A DNA stretch of 64,000 nucleotides from Idiomarina sp. X4 (GCF_002808045.1 NZ_CP025000.1:2480001-2544000), one strand, 5' to 3'. Shown: positions 17,984 through 27,628, numbered from the stretch's first letter. Numbers and translations are program-made. Notes: generated by a model not told the origin, from the sequence alone.

Positions 17984-19750
17984 TTGATCGCTTACGATAT
18001 AACACCTATCGATTTAAATGGTCACCTATTCGAAGTTATTCTGACCATCGATGCTCCCGAGCCATTGCAGGAGCTGTGGTTACCTAACTGGATTCCGGGC
18101 AGTTATTTGATCCGGGACTTCTCCAAACACATTATCGGTTTGTATGCTGAGTCAAACGGAAAGCCTGTCCCAGTCAAACAAATCACCAAGAACCGCTGGC
18201 AACTCAAAAGCGTTGCGGCTAATGAAGTCACAGTGAAATATCAAGTGTACGCTTGGGATCTCTCTGTACGCTCAGCCTATTTAGATCAGCTACAAGGATT
18301 CTTTAATAACACCAGTTTGTGTCTTGCTGTCGTTGGGCAAGAAGATGAACACTGCCAACTGACTCTGCATCCACCCGTTGAAAAGTTTAACTGGAAAGTC
18401 GCAACCGGTATGCCGCGGGTATCCGGGCAGCCCCATTCATGGGGAACTTTCGAAGCAGAAAACTATGACGCGCTCATTGACTACCCGTTTTTGATAGGTG
18501 ACTTAACCATTGAAGAATTTATTGCGCACGGCATTAAACACTCCTTGGTATTAAGCGGCCGTCACTTTGCCGACACCTCCAAAATTTGCTCTGACTTAGC
18601 GCGCATTTGCGAAACTCAAATATCGATGTTTGATGAAGCACCTTTTACGTCTTACACATTCCTAACCATGGTAGTCGGTGATGGTTTTGGTGGCCTTGAG
18701 CATCGTAACTCAACCGCCCTTCTATGCAGCCGTAAAAGCCTTATTGGCGAACATGACCACGAGGTTAACGACGATTATCAAACCTTCCTGAGTCTTTGTT
18801 GCCATGAGTATTTCCATAGCTGGAATGTAAAAACATTAAAACCCAAAGCGTTTATTCCTTATCAGCTGGACAAAGAAAGCTATACCGAACAGCTATGGTT
18901 TTATGAAGGCATGACATCATACTTTGATGACTACCTCTTACACGCGAGTGGCATCGTCAGCGCAGAACAATATTTAAATGTGCTGTCCGAAACCTTAGCT
19001 CGGGTCGAGCGTGGTGCCGGTCAATATCAACAAAGCGTCACAGAGTCGAGTTACCTGGCCTGGACAAAGTTTTATCAGCAAAATGAAAATGCGCCGAACA
19101 GTATTGTTAGCTATTATGCTAAAGGCGCGCTTCTGGCACTAAGCCTGGATTTGATGTTGCGCTTGCAAAGTAACCATTCGTTAACGCTAGCGCACGTGAT
19201 GAAAAAGCTCTGGCATGAATTTGGTAAAACCGGCGTAGGTACTGCCGATGACACCGTTTTGAATGTGCTGGACAGTTATTCAGGTGTTGATATTGCCGAC
19301 TTTTTGCGAGAGCAGCTTTACGCAAAAGAAAGTTTACCGTTAGAGAGTTTACTCAACCAGTTTGGGTTGGAAATAAAGCGATCGGTACCCGCGGATGACA
19401 ACTCGCTAAAAGCCTCCGACGAGTCCGCAACTGTCAGCTTAGGCGCGAAGTACAAAGCGTCCTCTGCTGGCTTAGAACTCATGAGTGTGTATCACGACGA
19501 AACCGCCTACAACGCGGGACTTTCCGCTTCTGATCGCATTATTGCCATTGATCATCTGCAAGTAACTGATGCGACGGTTAAGTCTGTATTATCGCGCTAT
19601 CGTCCTGGAGAAAAAGTAACCGTCCATGCGTTTCGCCGTGACGAACTGTTAACTTTGGACTTAATTTGGGAAGAGCCAACGCCAGCTTGCTGGAAGCTTT
19701 CAATAAAAGACGCCAGCAAACTTAATGGTTGGCTAACACCAGAGAGTTAA
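17984..19750 (+). CDS. M61-family aminopeptidase with PDZ domain
   Basis: 588 residues starting at TTG (AAGGAG, 6-nt spacing). An N-terminal beta domain precedes the gluzincin catalytic domain with zinc motif HEYFHSWN at about residue 273 and a downstream Glu in LWFYEGMTSYF. A PDZ domain lies near the C-terminus (about 480-560). M61 enzymes are glycyl or acidic aminopeptidases. No signal peptide is seen, so it should be cytosolic. It is divergent from the PilZ operon and its last 4 bp overlap the M23 gene. Confidence 0.9.
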   Translation: MIAYDITPIDLNGHLFEVILTIDAPEPLQELWLPNWIPGSYLIRDFSKHIIGLYAESNGKPVPVKQITKNRWQLKSVAANEVTVKYQVYAWDLSVRSAYLDQLQGFFNNTSLCLAVVGQEDEHCQLTLHPPVEKFNWKVATGMPRVSGQPHSWGTFEAENYDALIDYPFLIGDLTIEEFIAHGIKHSLVLSGRHFADTSKICSDLARICETQISMFDEAPFTSYTFLTMVVGDGFGGLEHRNSTALLCSRKSLIGEHDHEVNDDYQTFLSLCCHEYFHSWNVKTLKPKAFIPYQLDKESYTEQLWFYEGMTSYFDDYLLHASGIVSAEQYLNVLSETLARVERGAGQYQQSVTESSYLAWTKFYQQNENAPNSIVSYYAKGALLALSLDLMLRLQSNHSLTLAHVMKKLWHEFGKTGVGTADDTVLNVLDSYSGVDIADFLREQLYAKESLPLESLLNQFGLEIKRSVPADDNSLKASDESATVSLGAKYKASSAGLELMSVYHDETAYNAGLSASDRIIAIDHLQVTDATVKSVLSRYRPGEKVTVHAFRRDELLTLDLIWEEPTPACWKLSIKDASKLNGWLTPES

Positions 19751-20571
19751 TCTTCGTATAACTGGGGGAGCAATGCCGGATCTAACCGGGTGTTTCCCCA
19801 GTTAACCCGCCAATCTAAATGAGGGCCGGTTGCTCGTCCGGTGGCTCCCACCTCACCAATAACCTGACCTTGTTTTACCGTATCACCGGCTTTCACATGC
19901 AACTTGCTCAGGTGCAGATAGGTGGTGTTTACCTTATAACCATGCTCAATAATGATAGTACCACCTGAGTAAAATAAATCGGGCTCTGCCAGCACCACTT
20001 TACCTGTCCATGGCGCTGTTACCGGTGTGCCGGTAGGTACCGCAATATCTTCACCATAATGCGGGTTACGAGGCTCGCCATTAAAAATACGCTGGCTGCC
20101 GTAAACCCCACTGATGCGCCCTTCAGCCGGCTTTGCTACTGGCGTCAGAAAATGTTTGTTTTTAGAAGCGTTCTGTCTCGCCAACCAAACTTTCTCTGCT
20201 TCTTTGCGCGCACGTTTGACTTGCTCGGGATCCGGCGTCACCGTTTTTTGCGGAACACCGTCCACACGATCAATATCATATTCACGCTCACTCAGTGTAA
20301 GAGACTGAGTGCGAGTTTCACCGTTGGCGGAAACGGTTAATTCGTGTTCCAACTTTGCTTTACGTCCAAAACCAAAGACAAAATAACCATTATCGGTTAC
20401 CTCAATGAGTTCACCATTTAAAGTCACTTCAGCACCCGCAACCGTTTTGCCTAAATGCAGCGCCCCTTGTGTGAAAGGCCCTTTTATTTCAAGTGGCAAA
20501 GAATTGTTGGCAAAGACTGAGGTTGATGCGATTAAACCAATCAATAAACCCCAAATACGCAGTTTAAGCAT
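19747..20571 (-). CDS. Secreted M23 (LytM-type) metallopeptidase
   Basis: 274 residues from ATG 20571, preceded by AAAGGAG. This start gives a good signal peptide (MLKLRIWGLLIGLIASTSVFA); longer frames do not. The C-terminal M23 domain has the zinc ligands HYGED (HxxxD) and the HLDWR (HxDxR) catalytic motif, so it should be an active periplasmic endopeptidase cutting peptidoglycan crosslinks. An N-terminal Ig-like segment lies at about 27-100. The start codon overlaps the stop of the PTPS-family gene by 8 bp. Confidence 0.9.
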   Translation of the reverse strand: MLKLRIWGLLIGLIASTSVFANNSLPLEIKGPFTQGALHLGKTVAGAEVTLNGELIEVTDNGYFVFGFGRKAKLEHELTVSANGETRTQSLTLSEREYDIDRVDGVPQKTVTPDPEQVKRARKEAEKVWLARQNASKNKHFLTPVAKPAEGRISGVYGSQRIFNGEPRNPHYGEDIAVPTGTPVTAPWTGKVVLAEPDLFYSGGTIIIEHGYKVNTTYLHLSKLHVKAGDTVKQGQVIGEVGATGRATGPHLDWRVNWGNTRLDPALLPQLYED

Positions 20572-21445
20572 AAGCAATGGCTCCTTTACCAACACCCTCG
20601 TAAGCTCTGACTTCAACCGACTTGCCAATGCAGTCTTGGCTTATTGTCGACGCCAAATACTGCGCAATACACTCGACAGTCGAATCATTCTTTATTACGT
20701 AGTTTTCGCTGTGCGGCAACACCAGTTCAAACAGTCCCTGAATTGACGTATAGCTATAAGCAACATGGGTATTTTCATCGACAGACTCAGCAGCTTTAGA
20801 AAGTGTCATTTTGTTAAAATCGGCAATATCTTCTTCCGTGCCAACATAGATGTCTTCCCACTTATCGCACCACTGTTTTTCCAGTGCGGGCTGGCGAATG
20901 CCTTCAATAAATATCTGCAGTTTCGAACGGTGCCCGTGAGCAATGCGCTGACAGTTGCCATCGTGCTTTTTCAAGCCGTGTGTGTAATGATAATAAAAGC
21001 CATCAATTTGCTCAGGACGCAGGGTTAACTTCAACCCTTCCACATTGACCGGCAGCTCTTGCTTTATTACCGCTTTTACGTAATCAGTAACGGTATCAAT
21101 GTTTACCGTATCGGCATCAATAAATGCGAACGAGTCAGACGGGCAAAATAAGTGTATCGACCGCGAATTACCGCGATTAAAGTCAACCCAGTACGAGCTG
21201 TCATCATCATTGTGAGTGACTTTCGTGTAGGAATGCTCAACAGGGATCAGTAACTTATGGTCAACAGAATCATCGATAATGGCTTTCACCTGCTTTTTGA
21301 CCTTACCAAAGTCGAGCACCATCGACTGTTCGTTCAAATTTCCGTCCAGAATAATATCGACAATCCAGCTTTCACCAACAATACCACGCTGCGGGCAAAG
21401 GTAAGAGCAATCGATAACGGTAAGGTCATTCACAAATAACTGCAT
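20564..21445 (-). CDS. Tandem-domain 6-pyruvoyl-tetrahydropterin synthase family protein
   Basis: 293 residues, about twice the length of QueD/PTPS (120-150). The first half holds LDFGKVKKQVKAIIDDSVDHKLL, typical of the T-fold family. The second holds CQRIAHGHRSKLQIFIEG, with zinc-type histidines, and SVEVRAYEGVGKGA. It therefore looks like two fused T-fold domains, each with part of the usual site. It may make a pterin or queuosine precursor, but the substrate is uncertain. It is translationally coupled to the M23 peptidase, an unusual partner. Confidence 0.8.
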   Translation of the reverse strand: MQLFVNDLTVIDCSYLCPQRGIVGESWIVDIILDGNLNEQSMVLDFGKVKKQVKAIIDDSVDHKLLIPVEHSYTKVTHNDDDSSYWVDFNRGNSRSIHLFCPSDSFAFIDADTVNIDTVTDYVKAVIKQELPVNVEGLKLTLRPEQIDGFYYHYTHGLKKHDGNCQRIAHGHRSKLQIFIEGIRQPALEKQWCDKWEDIYVGTEEDIADFNKMTLSKAAESVDENTHVAYSYTSIQGLFELVLPHSENYVIKNDSTVECIAQYLASTISQDCIGKSVEVRAYEGVGKGAIAYA

Positions 21446-21504
21446 ATAAACGGTGACTCATTCAGTTCTTTAAAATTTTATTCAGTATAACCCGAAAGCA
21501 CCGC

Positions 21505-22149
21505 TCAGATAAGCTCGATAAGTAAAAACCATTCCCATAACAATTTCGCCGACAACAGAATGAGCGCCAGCCCCATTGTCCGATCGACCCAGTGACTATA
21601 ACGCCACACGCGTTTGAAAATGACAGGTTGAGTTAGTAGCCAGGTTAAAAATATAAACCAGGCGCCAGTTGCTATGACTAAATACACCCCGTAGCCAAAC
21701 TTAATCGAAAAGGGAGTGTCGGGTGAAATAATGGTGGTAAAGAGCGTTAAAAAAAACAATGTCGCTTTAACATTTAAGCCGTTGGTAATAAAGCCAACAA
21801 TGAAAGCTTTACGTTTTCTCGGTTGTATCGAATCAAATTCATCGCCGGACATCGACGTTCTCGGCTTCGCTGTTATCGCCTGCGTACCAATAAACCCCAG
21901 GTACAACGCACCAATAACCAGCAGCGTCTGATATAACCATGGCGTTTGGTGAATAATAAGGGCGACGCCCACCAATGAATACGCAACATGTATAATAATG
22001 CCGGCGGCTATACCGAGCGCAACCAAATACCCCGCTTTACGGCCAAAGCTCAAACTATAACGAGACACTACCGCAAAATCGGGACCGGGGCTTGCTACCG
22101 CAAATAAATGAATGACAGCTATTGTTAAAAACTCATTCCAATAAGACAA
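21505..22149 (-). CDS. LysE/RhtB-family amino acid exporter
   Basis: 214-residue inner-membrane protein with about six transmembrane segments. The family N-terminus (ASPGPDFAVVSRYSLSFGRKAG) and the Gly-rich GALYLGFIG segment are present. Such proteins export amino acids or homoserine lactone-like compounds; the substrate is unknown. It is divergent from a LysR-type gene 81 bp away, the usual arrangement in which the regulator controls the exporter. Confidence 0.88.
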   Translation of the reverse strand: MSYWNEFLTIAVIHLFAVASPGPDFAVVSRYSLSFGRKAGYLVALGIAAGIIIHVAYSLVGVALIIHQTPWLYQTLLVIGALYLGFIGTQAITAKPRTSMSGDEFDSIQPRKRKAFIVGFITNGLNVKATLFFLTLFTTIISPDTPFSIKFGYGVYLVIATGAWFIFLTWLLTQPVIFKRVWRYSHWVDRTMGLALILLSAKLLWEWFLLIELI

Positions 22150-22230
22150 TGTGAGCTTCCTTGTTTTCTATTAACTTACCTGCGAGAATTAAAGTTACAT
22201 TTTGTTAATTATAAATGCGAAATAATTAAT

Positions 22231-23115
22231 ATGAAAAAAACCAAGTTTCCATCACTGAATGCACTCAGAGTGTTCGATGTCGCTGCCAGATGTGGTTCGT
22301 TCAAACAAGCTGCACAGCAGCTCGGCGTCACTCAGTCTGCGGTTACCCGACAAATTCAAGCGCTTGAAGAGCAGCTCGACATGCGACTTTTTCAGCGCGA
22401 TAACCGAGTACACTCATTAACTCCGGTGGCGCTTGAGTTAGCGCCTCAAATTGAACAAATTTTTGATCAACTTGAGCGTGCCATAGAGCGTACCCGAAGT
22501 GTTAGCGACAACACAACAACCCAACTAACGGTCGCTATTAGTTCCGAGCGTTTTCGCTTCTGGCTCGCCGATAAACTTGAGGACTTCCACTCTCTTTATC
22601 CGCATATTCAATTAAACTTTGCGCGTTGCGCTGACTATTTCTCGGGTGAACATGTCGCCGACATGGTATCCGCCGTGCAACACCAAAGCTGGGACATTGC
22701 AATAGGCTATGGCTCAATAAACGACAAGCACCTACAAAGCCAACGTTTATCGAAAACGCAACTGGTGCCGGTATCGAGCCTTTCGACCAATGAGACGCCC
22801 TTCCAGCAAAACTGGATAATCAACCCTGACAACCCTGAGCACTTAAAGCTGACAGAACATTACCAGTCAAAACTTAAAAACCAACGCATTATACACTGCG
22901 ACGACTTTTATATGTCGCTGGACTTAGCTCAAACAGAAAAAGCGGTCACCCTAGTCGACAGCAGCTTGCTGACAACGCAGTTTTCGCATTTAACACCTTT
23001 CAGAGAATATGCTCAAGCAACTAAGTCACCACTCTCGGTATTTTATAAAAAGCGGAAACGCCAGTCTGTTGCTCTTGTCGCTTTTATCAAATGGTTACAG
23101 TTAATTAATCAATAA
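22231..23115 (+). CDS. LysR-family transcriptional regulator
   Basis: 294 residues: an N-terminal winged helix-turn-helix (about 8-66, FKQAAQQLGVTQSAVTRQIQ) and a C-terminal effector-binding domain (about 95-290). The opening PSLNALRVFDVAARCGSFKQAA resembles the GcvA/AmpR subgroup. It probably regulates the divergent LysE-type exporter and itself in response to an amino acid. A perfect palindrome begins 4 bp after its stop. Confidence 0.9.
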   Translation: MKKTKFPSLNALRVFDVAARCGSFKQAAQQLGVTQSAVTRQIQALEEQLDMRLFQRDNRVHSLTPVALELAPQIEQIFDQLERAIERTRSVSDNTTTQLTVAISSERFRFWLADKLEDFHSLYPHIQLNFARCADYFSGEHVADMVSAVQHQSWDIAIGYGSINDKHLQSQRLSKTQLVPVSSLSTNETPFQQNWIINPDNPEHLKLTEHYQSKLKNQRIIHCDDFYMSLDLAQTEKAVTLVDSSLLTTQFSHLTPFREYAQATKSPLSVFYKKRKRQSVALVAFIKWLQLINQ

Positions 23116-23118
23116 ATT

Positions 23119-23150
23119 ATTTTACATACAGTCATGACTGTATGTAAAAT
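23119..23150. promoter_or_regulatory. Perfect 32-bp palindrome resembling an AcrR/TetR-type operator
   Basis: A perfect 32-bp inverted repeat with no spacer, centred between 23134 and 23135. Its core half-sites are TACATACA and TGTATGTA separated by 8 bp, the same shape as the known E. coli AcrR operator. It lies 36 bp before the PagL-like start, where an operator would sit, and directly after lysR, where it could also form a terminator hairpin. No TetR gene is seen nearby. Confidence 0.6.
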
Positions 23151-23186
23151 GAGGGCACTTTTTTCACCAACCAGTAAGAGAGCGAC

Positions 23187-23720
23187 ATGTTAAGACGTCT
23201 TTCGCTTTTAAGTGCCGTATTATTATCAAGTAGTTTCGCGCCAGCTTCTGCGCTGGCTGATGAAATAAGCTATACCGCTTCCTATTCAACCGATCAGTTT
23301 CGCGGCGCGCGTGTAGCCTACCGGTTTACCGACATCCCGCTAGAAATGCCCGGCTTTTTCGGCTCGCCTAAGCTGTATGTGGATATGGGGATAAATCATT
23401 GGCAAGACTCGAATGATACATCAGATAACATTACCGCATTTACCGTTAGCCCTGTTGTTTCTTGGCATATCGCCGGCTCAGAACGTCCGCTTTACTTAGA
23501 AGCAGGCATTGGCGGCAGTTATTTCGACAAGACGAGTCTTGGAAACAGAAACCTTTCGACCAAATTCCAATTTGAAGATCGCATTTCATTGTCCTGGCAG
23601 TTCAGTAAAAACTCTGACGCCCGCATTGACTTTGGCTATACTCATTACTCTAATGGTGACATTAAGCGCCCTAACGATGGCCTTGATTTTTTCTGGCTCA
23701 GTTGGGTTCACCCTTTTTAA
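23187..23720 (+). CDS. PagL-like lipid A 3-O-deacylase
   Basis: 177 residues with a signal peptide (cleavage near ALA-DE at residues 22-26) and a beta-barrel pattern ending in a C-terminal aromatic (HPF), typical of outer-membrane proteins. The PagL catalytic motif is visible: H153 and S155 in THYSNGDIKRPNDG. The position of the third catalytic residue (Glu in Pseudomonas PagL) appears to be Asp167. It would remove the 3-O acyl chain from lipid A in the outer membrane. An upstream palindrome suggests repressor control. Confidence 0.82.
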   Translation: MLRRLSLLSAVLLSSSFAPASALADEISYTASYSTDQFRGARVAYRFTDIPLEMPGFFGSPKLYVDMGINHWQDSNDTSDNITAFTVSPVVSWHIAGSERPLYLEAGIGGSYFDKTSLGNRNLSTKFQFEDRISLSWQFSKNSDARIDFGYTHYSNGDIKRPNDGLDFFWLSWVHPF

Positions 23721-23735
23721 AGCATAAAGGTCTTT

Positions 23736-24335
23736 ATGAGCAGCGACACGCCTTCACGAGATAGAGTTTATCAGGTATCCAGTAACAGAGAGAGTGCCTC
23801 ACATAAACTCCGGTATGTTGAGGGCTCTGCACCTGACACTGACGAGTGCCGGCTTTGTGTTGGTTCGCTGCCTCAGGCGAACAAAAGTGATCCCTTGGTG
23901 ACGGTGCAAATTGCTGCTTCCGAGGATATCGCCCGCCTCGCTTTTTTTGAGAAACAGCTTTACGACAAAGACGCCTATTCCAGCTTGTTCTTTTATCAAG
24001 CCCTGCGCCAATGGCCAAGCGGCTTTTTAACCATAAAAAGTGACGGAAAAGTCGCCGGTTACAGCCTGGTCGTGCCACTCGATGGTCGCCGTGCAACCTT
24101 AATGTCCTTGCTTGTTGGTAAAAGCTTTCAAGGTCAGGGGCTTGGTCAGGTATTGCTGGAGCAGACGATAAAATCGGCCACATCAGATCAATGGCATGAG
24201 CTGGAATTAAGCGTCTCTCCCTACAATACGCCGGCGATAAAGCTATACAAGCGAGCTGGCTTTCAGTCTGTTAACACCGTTAAGGACTATCTCGGTCCTG
24301 GTGAAGACCGTCTCATTATGCGCCGAACACTTTAA
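23736..24335 (+). CDS. GNAT-family N-acetyltransferase
   Basis: 199 residues. The C-terminal 140 residues form a GNAT domain with the acetyl-CoA loop GQGLGQVLLEQ and the RimI-like C-terminal motif SPYNTPAIKLYKRAGFQSV. The first ~55 residues are a polar, low-similarity extension with two Cys. The substrate is unknown; RimI-like members acetylate protein N-termini. It sits 15 nt after the PagL-like gene and 17 nt before alkB, probably one transcript. Confidence 0.85.
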   Translation: MSSDTPSRDRVYQVSSNRESASHKLRYVEGSAPDTDECRLCVGSLPQANKSDPLVTVQIAASEDIARLAFFEKQLYDKDAYSSLFFYQALRQWPSGFLTIKSDGKVAGYSLVVPLDGRRATLMSLLVGKSFQGQGLGQVLLEQTIKSATSDQWHELELSVSPYNTPAIKLYKRAGFQSVNTVKDYLGPGEDRLIMRRTL

Positions 24336-24352
24336 CTCTTCTTTGGTGAGCT

Positions 24353-24997
24353 ATGGCGTCTCTCAATTTATTTGCAGGTGAGAACAACGATGTGACTCAG
24401 TTTAGCGAACGCGCTTACCTACTTCACGACTACGTTGAACCTGATGCCATCGCTATTTTAGAGCAACTTCGGGGAGTCATTAAACAGTCACCATTACGGC
24501 AATTCGTCACTCCCGGTGGCAGAAAAATGTCAGTACGCACCAGCAGTTGTGGCGACTTTGGCTGGATAACCGACCGCAAAGGCTACCGCTATACAGACAC
24601 CGATCCAATAACCGAAGAGCCCTGGCCTGCTATGCCCGTAGAGTTAAAAAAACTTGCCGAAACGGCTGCCAGGAAATGCGGGTTCGGGTCATTTTCTCCC
24701 AATGCCTGTTTAATTAACGTTTACCACCCAGGCGCTGCTATGGGACTTCATCAGGACAAAGACGAATCCGACTTTTCACAACCTATTGTTTCATTCTCCC
24801 TGGGCTTGCCTGCCACTTTCTTATGGGGCGGGCTAAAGCGCGGTGGCAGCCCACAAAAAATTACGTTACAACATGGGGACGTTCTGGTCTGGGGCGGGCC
24901 TGATCGCTTACGATACCACGGAGTTAAAAAATTGGCGGATGGTCAACACCCTTTAACCGGGAACGTACGTGTTAATTTAACGTTTAGGGTAAGGTAA
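24353..24997 (+). CDS. alkB: Alpha-ketoglutarate-dependent DNA dealkylase AlkB
   Basis: 214 residues (E. coli AlkB 216). An Fe(II)/2-oxoglutarate dioxygenase that removes methyl groups from 1-meA and 3-meC in DNA and RNA. Iron ligands are in LHQDKDE (HxD) and RYHGVKK (distal His). The C-terminal RVNLTFRVR supplies the 2-oxoglutarate Arg residues. It ends directly at the ydbH start (adjacent codons), so the genes are probably co-transcribed although unrelated in function. Confidence 0.93.
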   Translation: MASLNLFAGENNDVTQFSERAYLLHDYVEPDAIAILEQLRGVIKQSPLRQFVTPGGRKMSVRTSSCGDFGWITDRKGYRYTDTDPITEEPWPAMPVELKKLAETAARKCGFGSFSPNACLINVYHPGAAMGLHQDKDESDFSQPIVSFSLGLPATFLWGGLKRGGSPQKITLQHGDVLVWGGPDRLRYHGVKKLADGQHPLTGNVRVNLTFRVR

Positions 24998-27430
24998 ATG
25001 CCGAACACCAGTTCCAGAGTTTATCGATTACTGGCCATTACCGGCAGCGCAGTGCTGACGCTTGCTCTGTTTATTGGTGTTGCATTACTAATAGGCCTGT
25101 CGATAGCCGATCGTAAATTGGCAAAAGCAGGTATCGAGGACTGGTCGATAAGCATCGGTTCGCTGTCCGAGGAACGAGTGGTCATTGAGCAGTTGAGTGT
25201 GACAATGAGCGAATTACCGTCATCTTCCACGTCTAACTCAAATGCCACACCGACTACCATTAAAGAGCTACTTAACACACCGATACCAAACTGGTTGCCC
25301 GAGGTTATCGTTATTAAAAACATAACGTTGAAAGGCGGGTTGTTAACGCAGTACGCGCCAATTGTCGGTGAACTAAAATTGGACACCAAGCGCCAAAACG
25401 TCAGTTTACACCTACTTCAGCCTGAAGTACTCAACGTTAATTTATCTCGCAATAATTCGACTCTATCGGCCGGTATCACCCACAGTCTAGGAAGCTTCAA
25501 CGCCAATTATGGTTTTTCTACCGGGCAATGGGACATAAAAGGGTCAGTAAAAGTACCGACAAAATATCTTTCTCGGACAGCTAAGCTAGTAAAAAGTGAA
25601 CAGATTGCCTTATCACTCAGCGCTGACGGCTCTCTTTCCCCTGAGACTGAAATGACAGGTGCAAAAAGCCTCATTAGCGCCATTTCCGGTAAACTCACTG
25701 TCAGTTTACAACAGCCCATTAATGTCACTTCACCGGGTGTTGCTTCTGTTGAGACATTGATCACTAAAGGCGATGTGGGACTTGGCTTTAATCGTGGCGT
25801 TATCGAAAATTACGATTTAAAATTCAGTGGTGAGCTCACTCAATGGCCTTCCCTACCTTTAGAAATAAACTCGGTGAAGTGGCAATTTGCCAGCCAGGAT
25901 GCTCTGGCGCTTGAACCATTAAACTATCAGCAACTGTTCAGTAAAACCGAATGGCCGGTTCAACTTAGTTTGGCCGTTGAGGGAGAAGATGTCAGTGGCG
26001 CTCAGCTAACGATGGCTGGTCACGTTATGCAAAGCGACGCACAGTTTATTCGGCTCAACCTCCCTAAAACAAGATTGACCGCCGACAAAATCACAACAGC
26101 GAGTATCGATGCCTTGGCTCCATTAAAACTTGATTCATTGAATAAGTTAGCCTTAAACACCGATATAATGCTCGAACACGACCAGGTCATGTTTAGCTCA
26201 GAGCAACTGTCTTCGCTTTATATTCAATCGCAGTTTGCTAACGCCAACTTTTTAATTCCGACGTTTTCCGCCGCTATCCCTTTTGCTTCGCCCAACGAGG
26301 CAACAGCAGAACTCTCAACGAAAATTAATAATGTCGCTATAAAAGTTGAAGAGCTTGAAAGCTTAAAGCCTAAACTCTCGCATAGAATTCAATACAAAGG
26401 CGGCAGCATTAACACCCAGGGAACCATTGAATTAGCGCGAGGTGCTCGCCTAAATCACCACAGCACACTGACACCAACACAAGACCTAACCTCTAATGTC
26501 GATATAAACCTTAACGATTTAACGCAAACAGCGCTACAGGAACAGTTGTCACCGCTATTACAAAACACCCTGCCACTGCTCACGTTAGACAAAGGCGGCG
26601 CTAAGGTTGGCTTGAAATTGTCAGGCAATTTAAAGACAGGCCAATGGAGAATTGATGAAGGAGAAGTCGATCTAAATAACGTTAGTGCAATATACGACAC
26701 AACGTCCGTGACCAATGCGAATTTGAACGCTAACTTTACTGCCAATTCAGAGCATTTAAGCCTTCAACAGGCGGACTTGTCTCTAGCCAGTATCCAACAA
26801 GGCTTCACCATTGGTCCTGTTAGCGCCGAACTGGCTGCGAAGGTTCCTTATAAAAACCAACAAAACAGCACTGTGACTCTCAAAAACCATAGCATTAAAG
26901 CGTTGGGAGGCTCCGTCCGAATCCCCGAACAAATCTATGACTTTTCTGAGCCATTGCGTATTCCCGTTGTTTTCGAGCGTATTAACTTAGGTGAACTGAT
27001 GCGCCAATACCCTACGAATAGAATCGCTATTGACGGTAATGTATCGGGAACCATTCCCCTGCTTTGGGACTCTCAGCAATTAACAGTAGAAAAAGGTTAT
27101 TTAAGCGCAGTAGCACCCGGTGGTCACCTGAAAGTCGACTCATCTGCATTACGCTCAGCCGTTGGTAGCAACCCCAGTTTAAAAACGCTTGCCAGCGTGT
27201 TGGAAGACTTTTACTACCAAGAACTGTCAAGTGTTGTTGGCTATGACAAAAACGGTGAGCTAACCTTAGAATTACAGCTCAATGGTTATAATCCGGCTGT
27301 TGAGAATGGTCGTAAGGTAAAATTAAACGTCACATTAGAAGAAGACTTGCCCGCGCTGATAAAAGGTATACAACTGAGTAATAGCGTGAGTGATGTTATT
27401 CGTAAACGGATCCAGCAACGGGTCAATTAA
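24998..27430 (+). CDS. ydbH: YdbH family AsmA-like intermembrane protein
   Basis: 810 residues (E. coli YdbH 879). An N-terminal inner-membrane anchor (about 10-32) precedes a very long beta-strand-rich periplasmic region of the AsmA-like / bridge-type lipid-transfer class. The C-terminal LNVTLEEDLPALIKGIQL is typical. In E. coli YdbH, TamB and YhdP redundantly carry phospholipids from the inner to the outer membrane, and YdbH works with YnbE. The two genes after it are ynbE and ydbL homologues, which strongly supports this call. Confidence 0.9.
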   Translation: MPNTSSRVYRLLAITGSAVLTLALFIGVALLIGLSIADRKLAKAGIEDWSISIGSLSEERVVIEQLSVTMSELPSSSTSNSNATPTTIKELLNTPIPNWLPEVIVIKNITLKGGLLTQYAPIVGELKLDTKRQNVSLHLLQPEVLNVNLSRNNSTLSAGITHSLGSFNANYGFSTGQWDIKGSVKVPTKYLSRTAKLVKSEQIALSLSADGSLSPETEMTGAKSLISAISGKLTVSLQQPINVTSPGVASVETLITKGDVGLGFNRGVIENYDLKFSGELTQWPSLPLEINSVKWQFASQDALALEPLNYQQLFSKTEWPVQLSLAVEGEDVSGAQLTMAGHVMQSDAQFIRLNLPKTRLTADKITTASIDALAPLKLDSLNKLALNTDIMLEHDQVMFSSEQLSSLYIQSQFANANFLIPTFSAAIPFASPNEATAELSTKINNVAIKVEELESLKPKLSHRIQYKGGSINTQGTIELARGARLNHHSTLTPTQDLTSNVDINLNDLTQTALQEQLSPLLQNTLPLLTLDKGGAKVGLKLSGNLKTGQWRIDEGEVDLNNVSAIYDTTSVTNANLNANFTANSEHLSLQQADLSLASIQQGFTIGPVSAELAAKVPYKNQQNSTVTLKNHSIKALGGSVRIPEQIYDFSEPLRIPVVFERINLGELMRQYPTNRIAIDGNVSGTIPLLWDSQQLTVEKGYLSAVAPGGHLKVDSSALRSAVGSNPSLKTLASVLEDFYYQELSSVVGYDKNGELTLELQLNGYNPAVENGRKVKLNVTLEEDLPALIKGIQLSNSVSDVIRKRIQQRVN

Positions 27431-27442
27431 TCAGAGGACGAT

Positions 27443-27628
27443 ATGAAACATCTGCTAGTCATTACAGCATCTGCGCTGCTTATGTCCGCCTGTACGCCGA
27501 CAGTTCAGGTGGCGGCTCCAAAAGAGCCGATAACCATTAATTTGAACGTAAAAATTGAGCACGAAATTTACGTCAAAGTCGACAAAGCACTCGACGACGT
27601 TATTTCAGAGTCGAGCGGTTTATTTTAA
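27443..27628 (+). CDS. ynbE: YnbE family lipoprotein
   Basis: 61-residue lipoprotein (E. coli YnbE 61). The signal MKHLLVITASALLMSAC has lipobox MSAC. The mature part contains EPITINLNVKIEHEIYVKVD, the conserved strand region. In E. coli it is an outer-membrane lipoprotein that docks the C-terminus of YdbH by strand addition to complete the bridge. It lies 12 nt after ydbH and 18 nt before ydbL. Confidence 0.92.
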   Translation: MKHLLVITASALLMSACTPTVQVAAPKEPITINLNVKIEHEIYVKVDKALDDVISESSGLF

